From Pseudodesulfovibrio profundus (GTDB lineage: Bacteria > Desulfobacterota > Desulfovibrionia > Desulfovibrionales > Desulfovibrionaceae): 64,000 nucleotides of DNA. The stretch's first letter is position 1. Every line of letters begins with the position of its first letter. The DNA is taken from assembly GCF_900217235.1 (NCBI RefSeq), contig NZ_LT907975.1:3943001-4007000 (forward strand), written 5' to 3'. A program made the translations under genes and the position numbers. Under the pieces are notes generated by a model that worked only from the letters and a program-made list of their open reading frames with translations, ran no database searches and had not been told where the DNA came from. Of this stretch, positions 59,389 through 64,000 are shown in pieces.

Positions 59389-59667
59389 ATGACAAAGAGC
59401 AACAAAAGACGGAAGCATTCGGATAAGTTCAAGGCCAAGGTCGCGCTGGAAGCTATCCGTGGCGTGAAAACGTTGGCGCAGTTGGCTGCGGAGTACAAAG
59501 TGCATCCCAACCAGATATCCACCTGGAAAAGGCAGCTCCTTGAAAATGCCGAAGGAATCTTTTCCGGTGGCAAGAAAGCCAAGAGCCAGGAGGAGGTCAC
59601 CGCACCTTTGTTCGAGGAGATCGGTCGGCTCAAGATGGATATCAAGTGGCTTGAAAAAAAGTTGTAA
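59389..59667 (+). CDS. IS3-family OrfA, second element
   Basis: A 92-residue OrfA: MTKSNKRRKHSDKFKAKVALEA and LAAEYKVHPNQISTWKRQLLE form the helix-turn-helix, then FSGGKKAKSQEEVTAPLFEEIGRLKMDIKWLEKKL is the coiled coil. The coding region ends with AAA-AAG-TTG-TAA; A-AAA-AAG at 59655-59661 is in the phase needed for a -1 shift into orfB. It regulates or, when fused, helps transposition. Confidence 0.92.
   Translation: MTKSNKRRKHSDKFKAKVALEAIRGVKTLAQLAAEYKVHPNQISTWKRQLLENAEGIFSGGKKAKSQEEVTAPLFEEIGRLKMDIKWLEKKL
59655..59661 (+). promoter_or_regulatory. A-AAA-AAG slippery heptamer between orfA and orfB
   Basis: The heptamer lies one codon before the orfA stop region (59662-59667 TTG TAA) and in the correct phase. 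The -1 frame stays open from here (VVSLPLEVRRQW) to orfB. A strong downstream stem is not obvious. Confidence 0.75.
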
Positions 59668-59738
59668 GCCTGCCGCTTGAGGTACGCCGCCAGTGGATCA
59701 AACCGGATCGGGAGTATTCCATCCGGCGGCAATGCAAG

Positions 59739-60509
59739 TTGGCAGGCATTTCCCGCTCGGGGTTTTACTACAAACCTGCAGCCGAGTCCGATGAGAACTT
59801 GGCCTTGATGCGTCTCATCGACGAGCAGTATCTGCGTCAGCCGGATTACGGCTCGCCGCGCATGACGGATTGGCTGAAGACACAAGGCCATCAGATCAAC
59901 CACAAGCGAGTTGAGCGACTGATGCAGCTGATGGGCTTGCAAGCGATTACTCCAGGGCCGCATACGAGTGTCCCCAACCCGGAGCATCCCGTGTTTCCTT
60001 ATCTGCTGAAAGGAGTTGCCATTGAGCGAAAGAATCAAGTCTGGAGTGCTGACATCACCTACATCCCCATGCAGCGCGGCTTTCTGTATCTGGTGGCAGT
60101 GATTGACTGGTGGAGCCGATTCGTATTGGCTTGGGAACTGTCAAATTCCATGGACAGTTCGTTTTGCGTGGACGCACTGAGCAAGGCATTGCGCATCTCC
60201 ACGCCAGAGATGTTCAATACGGACCAGGGAGCGCAATTCACGAGCCGTGAATTTACCGGCGTTTTGCAGAGCAAGGGCATTGCAATCAGCATGGACGGCA
60301 AAGGCCGTGCAATCGACAACGTATTTATCGAGCGGTTGTGGTGGACGGTGAAATACGAGGATGTTTACCCCAAGGCGTATTCTGATGGAATCGAGCTATA
60401 CCATGGGCTTACGCGCTATTTTCGGTATTACAACGAAGAGCGCGGACATTCGTCGTTGGACAAAAGAACTCCCGCTGCCGTATACAGAGGCAACCTGAAT
60501 GTTCATTGA
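59739..60509 (+). CDS. IS3-family transposase OrfB, second element
   Basis: A ~256-residue DDE transposase, extended N-terminally through the -1 frame to the heptamer. LAGISRSGFYYKP is the usual HTH_21 opening; YGSPRMTDWLKTQGHQINHKRV leads to the integrase core. DDE residues: VWSADITYIP (first Asp), FNTDQGAQFTS (second Asp) and NVFIERLWWTVKYE (Glu). The C-terminus is normal (EERGHSSLDKRTPAAVYRG). No frameshift; it looks competent. Confidence 0.93.
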   Translation: MAGISRSGFYYKPAAESDENLALMRLIDEQYLRQPDYGSPRMTDWLKTQGHQINHKRVERLMQLMGLQAITPGPHTSVPNPEHPVFPYLLKGVAIERKNQVWSADITYIPMQRGFLYLVAVIDWWSRFVLAWELSNSMDSSFCVDALSKALRISTPEMFNTDQGAQFTSREFTGVLQSKGIAISMDGKGRAIDNVFIERLWWTVKYEDVYPKAYSDGIELYHGLTRYFRYYNEERGHSSLDKRTPAAVYRGNLNVH

Positions 60510-60856
60510 CTTGGCTCGCAGCCGTTGCTCCGCTCCGCCCTCGGCCCTTCGGGCCGCCCCTGCGGGGACGGGCTACGCTCCACAACGGCTGCGGCGAACC
60601 GCCTCCACGGAGGCACAAACTCGGACGCAGGACTCCACCTTAAAATGGCCGATCAGTGGTCCAAAGGATGGGGGGAGGCGCATATACAAACTATTAAATA
60701 ATATGTCGTCATCTCTACAAAAGCAAGAAAAAGGCAATGTACAGAGAAAATTGTTAGTAATAACCGATCAATTGAGTGTGTGGTGTTATCACGTACTCGA
60801 AATGATCACCGAAAATCTGAAGTTCTACCTGGCGGTGAATCCTGCCAAATAGAAAG

Positions 60857-61230
60857 ATGTAGCTGTCTGAACGCTTACCCTACTACGAACCGATAGGCGA
60901 ATTTCCGGCCAACCTGATCCTTATGCAGCGAACCGATGAGTTGTTTATGGAGCTGCCGTTTTTCGACTCCAGACAAATACGTAATATCCTCAGGATGAGG
61001 GATAGCGGGCCGGTCTGGGGACGACGTCTGATGCGCAAAAAGGGCCTGATGGCGATTTATAAAAAACCAAATATGAGCCATCCGTATCAGCAACATTAGA
61101 CGTATTCGCATTTGCTGCAGTACAACGCGGTAACTAAGTCCAGTCATGTTTGGAGTGCCAGTATCACATATGTCCCCGTCAAATGAGGCTTATTCTACCT
61201 TGTGGCGATTATGGACTGGGACAGGCTAAA
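60857..61230 (+). pseudogene. Decayed IS3-type transposase OrfB fragment
   Basis: One reading frame encodes a recognisable but degenerate transposase: YYEPIGEFPANLILMQRTDELF, SRQIRNIL, RLMRKKGLMAIYKKPNMSHP, then, after a stop, HVWSASITYVPVK, a second stop, and LFYLVAIMDWDR. The usual WSADITYVP has become WSASITYVP, losing the first catalytic Asp. Two in-frame stops and the missing C-terminal DDE parts make it dead. No matching OrfA is visible. Confidence 0.85.
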
Positions 61231-61300
61231 AAAACGGCCCTTCCGCACCTGCCAGCTTTAGCTGTTCCACGAAACCAGCAGCCTTACGCCGTTGAATTTT

Positions 61301-62200
61301 TTACTCTTTTTTCAGAACATAGAAGATCGTCTCCATATGGGCCAAATTGTCCAGTTGAAACAATTTGAATGCTTTCATGGCGAGTCCAAGGAGGCGTGAA
61401 CTGTGATGCACTTCATAGTATTTGATAGATTTATCCGTCAGCAACGATGCTCGGCGTCTGTCGGCAACAGAAAAACCAAGGTTCAAGAAAAGTTGATCCA
61501 GTGATGTGTCAGAGAAGAAGGATATGTGGAAGTATGACCAAGGTTCGATTCCGCACAATGTACGCAGTTTGTGGAAGAAGCGGAATCGGGTCGAATCTGG
61601 AACAGAAATGATCAGCACGCCGCCCTTTTTCAATAACCTTCTGAGGCTCGTTAATATTTCAGCAGGGTTAGGAACATGTTCAAGGACGCTGACCATGACG
61701 ATGATGTCAAAGTAGCCATCCATGGTATCGAAAGGGGAGCATGTATCTAAATCCTCAGCTCTAAGGCATAAAGATCTTTCGGGATCGAGATTTAGTTCAT
61801 CAATACTTCGCTCAAGATCGGCCGGAACTGGCTCGATACCCCAATATTCGCCGACCTTGGGCAAAATGAGGCGAGTGAGCGGGCCACGGCCAAGGCCGAC
61901 TTCAAACACCTTGGGCTTGTCGAAGGAGCTGGCCACTTCACCGACCTGACGGGCAATGCGCATATTCTCTTGCTTACGCCAGTCAAGATAAACGACCTCG
62001 GCCTCCGGGGATCCCCAGAATTCTTCCTTGTCCCTATCCTCTTCGTCGGTCACGGTATGAATGAATGATTCGTGTGGGTATACAAAATGAAAATTGCAGG
62101 ATTCACAGTAGTGAACATGTTGCTCAATATTCGAATGCTTGCCAAAGTAAGTGGTCTGGTTCTTCTTGCACAAGGGGCAGAGCGCCTTGGTCGATGTCAT
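61301..62200 (-). CDS. SAM-dependent methyltransferase with N-terminal zinc ribbon
   Basis: A 299-residue protein. The N-terminus has CPLCKKN...HYCESCNFHFVYP, a four-Cys zinc ribbon seen in many sugar or polysaccharide-linked methyltransferases. The SAM-binding motif I is VFEVGLGRGPLTRL; FDIIVMVSVLEHVPNPAEILTSLRRLLKKGGVLIIS is the post-motif region, with class-I fold order. The substrate is unknown. TAAGAGGTTATAGAA precedes the ATG. The gene is followed by another methyltransferase, both in the accessory region. Confidence 0.85.
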   Translation of the reverse strand: MTSTKALCPLCKKNQTTYFGKHSNIEQHVHYCESCNFHFVYPHESFIHTVTDEEDRDKEEFWGSPEAEVVYLDWRKQENMRIARQVGEVASSFDKPKVFEVGLGRGPLTRLILPKVGEYWGIEPVPADLERSIDELNLDPERSLCLRAEDLDTCSPFDTMDGYFDIIVMVSVLEHVPNPAEILTSLRRLLKKGGVLIISVPDSTRFRFFHKLRTLCGIEPWSYFHISFFSDTSLDQLFLNLGFSVADRRRASLLTDKSIKYYEVHHSSRLLGLAMKAFKLFQLDNLAHMETIFYVLKKE

Positions 62201-62255
62201 TTCTATAACCTCTTATTCGATGTATATTCAGTGGGTGCCCTATACACAGTGGTAG

Positions 62256-62921
62256 CTAATTGTCCTTTTCGAAGACGTAGAGGGTGTTGAGCCCAAACAT
62301 GAAACCTTGTTTGAGGCTGAGCTTGTACCCGCATTCCTTGAAAAGTTGGATGATATACTCTGGAGTCAGGCCCATATCTTCCTCCTCCATGCCCCGCTCG
62401 TGCTGGTCTTTGTCCCACCAAGCCAACTTGTGCCGTATGATGCCCACAAAGGGATTGATCATCGTTATCACGATCCTTCCGTCCTCGGTGAGGATTCGTC
62501 CGGCTTCCTTTAGAACCGCGTGGCGGATACTGACCGGGACATGATTCAGGCAGGCGACGAATGAGACCGTGTCAAAAGAAGCGTCGTCAAACGGAAGATC
62601 GGATGTGTCCTCGACGATCATCGCTCCACCTCCGAAGTCATAAACATCAATGCCAATCGCTTTGTTGCCAGTGGCATTGCTGTATATTGCTGTCATTTCG
62701 TTGTCTCCGCAACCGATATCAGCGAGTTTGCCTTTGGTGTTATTGAGTACCATCGTAAAACGTTCGACGAGCATATCCGTCAGACCGAGCACCTTCAGGA
62801 TAGACGGGGAAAGAAAGATGCGGGGAATAGTGCCAATAAAGTCATAGATGGTCTGTGCCGTGGACTTCTCCCCGAATACGACTTTTTCTCCGTTGTGGGT
62901 GGCGATTTTGGTTATATTCAT
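62256..62921 (-). CDS. Class I SAM-dependent methyltransferase
   Basis: A ~221-residue methyltransferase with KLADIGCGDNEMTAIYSNATG (SAM motif I), IGIDVYDFGGG, DLPFDDASFDTVSFVACLNHVP (post I) and EAGRILTEDGRIVITMINPFVG. The substrate cannot be read. Start at 62921 (MNITKIATHN) is set by an AAAGGAAC stretch; an upstream in-frame Met lacks a site. It is upstream of the zinc-ribbon methyltransferase gene, 55 bases away and on the same strand, so likely cotranscribed. Confidence 0.85.
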   Translation of the reverse strand: MNITKIATHNGEKVVFGEKSTAQTIYDFIGTIPRIFLSPSILKVLGLTDMLVERFTMVLNNTKGKLADIGCGDNEMTAIYSNATGNKAIGIDVYDFGGGAMIVEDTSDLPFDDASFDTVSFVACLNHVPVSIRHAVLKEAGRILTEDGRIVITMINPFVGIIRHKLAWWDKDQHERGMEEEDMGLTPEYIIQLFKECGYKLSLKQGFMFGLNTLYVFEKDN

Positions 62922-63040
62922 GCTGCAAGTTCCTTTTGTTGGCTTAGGTGTCATAAATGGTGTCCGCTGAATCGGATACAGACATTGTGACACGGTTATT
63001 GCCCTTTATAATAAAAAAAACAAAGGGCTGTAACAGATAA

Positions 63041-63346
63041 TTAGCCCATGTGTTTTTTTACCCACTGTCTCAATGTCCTAAATTAACTTTTCTGGTTACT
63101 GTTGTTGAAACGCCACTCACATTCCTTCAAAAAGAGATGAAAAAGTTTGGGAGGAATACCGTTGATTTTTTTCATGTGGCGTTTGGATTGGTACCAAAAG
63201 TTTTTGATCCCATTAATCTGTTTCTGGCTGCCGGCAAACAGTCTGGAGTGCTTAATCCTGTTGTGGTTCCATTTTCCAACAATGAAAGTAAAAGCCCGTA
63301 TAATTGTATCAATTCCATATCGAATCCTACAGGCTATTGATGATGT
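63041..63346 (-). pseudogene. Remnant of IS1595-family (ISXO2-like) transposase C-terminus
   Basis: On the minus strand one frame reads GKWNHNRIKHSRLFAG, INGIKNFWYQSKRHMKK, then LFHLFLKECEWRFNN, a stop at 63083-63085, and LRQWVKKHMG before a final stop. This is the conserved C-terminus of ISXO2-like transposases (HxRxxHSxxFA, HINGIENFW, RHLxxxNG, HLFLKECEWRFNN). The N-terminal two-thirds are missing. A plus-strand open frame over the same bases is an antisense shadow. The fragment separates the polysaccharide-type genes at each side. Confidence 0.8.
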
Positions 63347-63375
63347 TTATTCTGTCGTATTCCATTTTTTTGGTG

Positions 63376-63777
63376 TTATCCTGAATGTTCGCTGCAAAAC
63401 ACCCAATACTTAGCCAAAAAATATGAGAGTGTAGTGGTTAAGCAAGCAGAAAGGATTGATGTAAAAACAAAACTAAGATGCGCTACCTCATAAAAAAAGA
63501 ACGTTGTCAGTTGCATGAAAATTATATTTATTAAAGACCGCAAAGCGTATCTCGGGATACTTCGCACATGGCTTATATTTGAGCGAAATGTAAATTTCCT
63601 ATTGAGCACATAAGCTACAACTATCTGAATACAATTGGCTATCAGAGTTGAGACTGAGGGCGTTAATCCTAGATGATACAACACATTGCTAATGACAAAG
63701 AAAATGATAATAAGAATGATCCCAACAAAAATATATCGAACTAATTCATATAAGTTCTTCTTAAGAAACTCTGTCAT
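63376..63777 (-). CDS. GtrA-family membrane protein
   Basis: A 133-residue membrane protein with four hydrophobic helices: YIFVGIILIIIFFVISNVLY, STLIANCIQIVVAYVLNRKFTF (the family signature A-x-x-N-x-x-x-x-x-x-F), a third hydrophobic stretch and SACLTTTLSYFLAKYWVF. GtrA-like proteins help move lipid-linked sugars across the inner membrane. AT-rich. It starts just after the stop of the next glycosyltransferase, probably coupled, as is common for GtrA/GtrB pairs. Confidence 0.85.
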   Translation of the reverse strand: MTEFLKKNLYELVRYIFVGIILIIIFFVISNVLYHLGLTPSVSTLIANCIQIVVAYVLNRKFTFRSNISHVRSIPRYALRSLINIIFMQLTTFFFYEVAHLSFVFTSILSACLTTTLSYFLAKYWVFCSEHSG

Positions 63778-63780
63778 TTT

Positions 63781-64000
63781 TTAGCGCAACCAAGTTTTGA
63801 GAACTGTGCGTAGGAAGAATAAACCGTATTTTAGGTCTTTTCCTTTTTTGCTCTCCCCATAACTTCTATTTTTTACGGATATAGGAACTTCTAAAATATA
63901 AGACCCACTTTTTGCGGATTCGATGATCAATTCCGCGGTGTGATACTGACTTTGGAGGAGTTCCCATTCCTGCAATTTATTACATCGAATTGCTCTAAAC
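63781..64000 (-). CDS. Glycosyltransferase, C-terminal part (probably GT2, GtrB/DPM1-like)
   Basis: Truncated at the window edge: the frame remains open upstream through FRAIRCNKLQEWELL, which resembles the GT2 acceptor-side block F-R-A/C. The visible residues include YILEVPISVKNRSYGESK, the late motif of dolichol-phosphate-mannose-synthase-type enzymes (EVP...R.GESK). It probably loads a sugar onto undecaprenyl phosphate. Adjacent GtrA supports this. Confidence 0.8.
   Translation of the reverse strand, partial: FRAIRCNKLQEWELLQSQYHTAELIIESAKSGSYILEVPISVKNRSYGESKKGKDLKYGLFFLRTVLKTWLR

Larger units (their letters stand above)
59336..60663 (+). mobile_element. IS3-family insertion sequence, second type (~1.33 kb)
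   Basis: A different IS3 subgroup from the element at 10.2 kb. The ends are GGACCAC: CGGACCACCGG at 59336 and, reversed on the right, TGGACCACTGATCGG ending at 60663. Further inside, the left TGGAATCTGCGTCC and the right, reversed, TGGAGTCCTGCGTCC match. I found no clear target duplication, so the exact ends are uncertain by a base or two. Both genes are intact. After orfB it has a long GC-rich dyad (CAGCCGTTG with CAACGGCTG, 60.5-60.6 kb). Confidence 0.82.

Noticed and set aside
60510..60620. GC-rich dyad (CAGCCGTTG...CAACGGCTG with inner GGCCC repeats) as a separate repeat or attenuator.
   Set aside because: It lies between orfB and the right end of the IS3-type element, so it is part of that element.
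60703..60852. Short frame of about 50 codons after the second IS.
   Set aside because: No ribosome site, no recognisable motif, and it lies in a decayed IS region.
63050..63340. Plus-strand frame of 96 codons that looks protein-like.
   Set aside because: It is the complement of the decayed IS1595-type transposase tail, whose conserved HSRLF, INGI-x-NFW and ECEWRFNN blocks are on the minus strand.

Overview
The window looks like the chromosome of a sulfate-reducing deltaproteobacterium of the Desulfovibrio/Pseudodesulfovibrio type. The strongest evidence is the complete lactate/pyruvate oxidation cluster at 30.2-44.8 kb: pyruvate:ferredoxin oxidoreductase, lactate permease, FAD lactate oxidase and its Fe-S partner, phosphotransacetylase, acetate kinase, and LutC-like and LutB-like proteins. 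As I remember it, this is essentially the gene order of the 'organic acid oxidation' (luo) region of Desulfovibrio vulgaris. DsrE-, NifX- and hemerythrin-type proteins, many orphan sensory proteins and moderately high GC also fit. The species cannot be named from this sequence alone.

Layout. 0-3.8 kb: the end of a hemerythrin protein (probably a chemoreceptor), a small unknown protein, purA, a HolB-like clamp-loader subunit and a GNAT acetyltransferase. 4.2-10.1 kb: a four-gene electron-transfer module of a long acyl-CoA dehydrogenase, an ETF:quinone-oxidoreductase-like flavoprotein with two Fe-S motifs, and strongly divergent ETF beta and alpha subunits. 10.2-11.5 kb: an intact IS3-family element with a 3-bp target duplication and a textbook -1 frameshift signal. 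11.5-19.2 kb, minus strand: a hybrid histidine kinase with its own periplasmic binding protein, a DsrE protein, an orphan TadE/TadE/TadG-like trio, a Cys-rich ferredoxin and another orphan binding protein. 19.4-23.9 kb: typA, aspA and a rare-lipoprotein-A-type gene.

24-28 kb encodes a histidine kinase and a sigma-54 response regulator placed to control the lactate operon. HU and a DMT exporter lie between. The operon starts from a candidate sigma-54 promoter (30171-30186) with two copies of an 11-bp upstream repeat. Its genes convert lactate to pyruvate, acetyl-CoA, acetyl phosphate and acetate plus ATP, delivering electrons for sulfate reduction. Perfect or near-perfect GC hairpins without U-tracts punctuate the operon at five gene borders. 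A PAS chemoreceptor follows at 45-46.5 kb.

46.6-49.6 kb holds small unknown proteins and a soluble receiver-kinase next to a third orphan binding protein. 49.7-54.9 kb (minus) is a sodium-linked operon: CBS protein, DASS/SLC13 carrier, a beta-helix hexapeptide protein and the NhaB Na+/H+ antiporter. 55.3-57.0 kb pairs a NifX-fold protein with a sigma-54-activator-like regulator whose GAFTGA loop, Walker B and sensor I residues are all altered. MsbA-type transporter follows. From 59.3 kb the window becomes accessory: a second IS3-family element, a decayed IS3-type transposase, two methyltransferases, a decayed IS1595-type transposase tail, and GtrA plus a glycosyltransferase, probably surface-polysaccharide functions.

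Most promising for something undescribed: the divergent acyl-CoA dehydrogenase/ETF module, the degenerate sigma-54-type regulator with its NifX partner, and the CBS-DASS-beta-helix-NhaB operon. I saw no rRNA, tRNA or CRISPR array.
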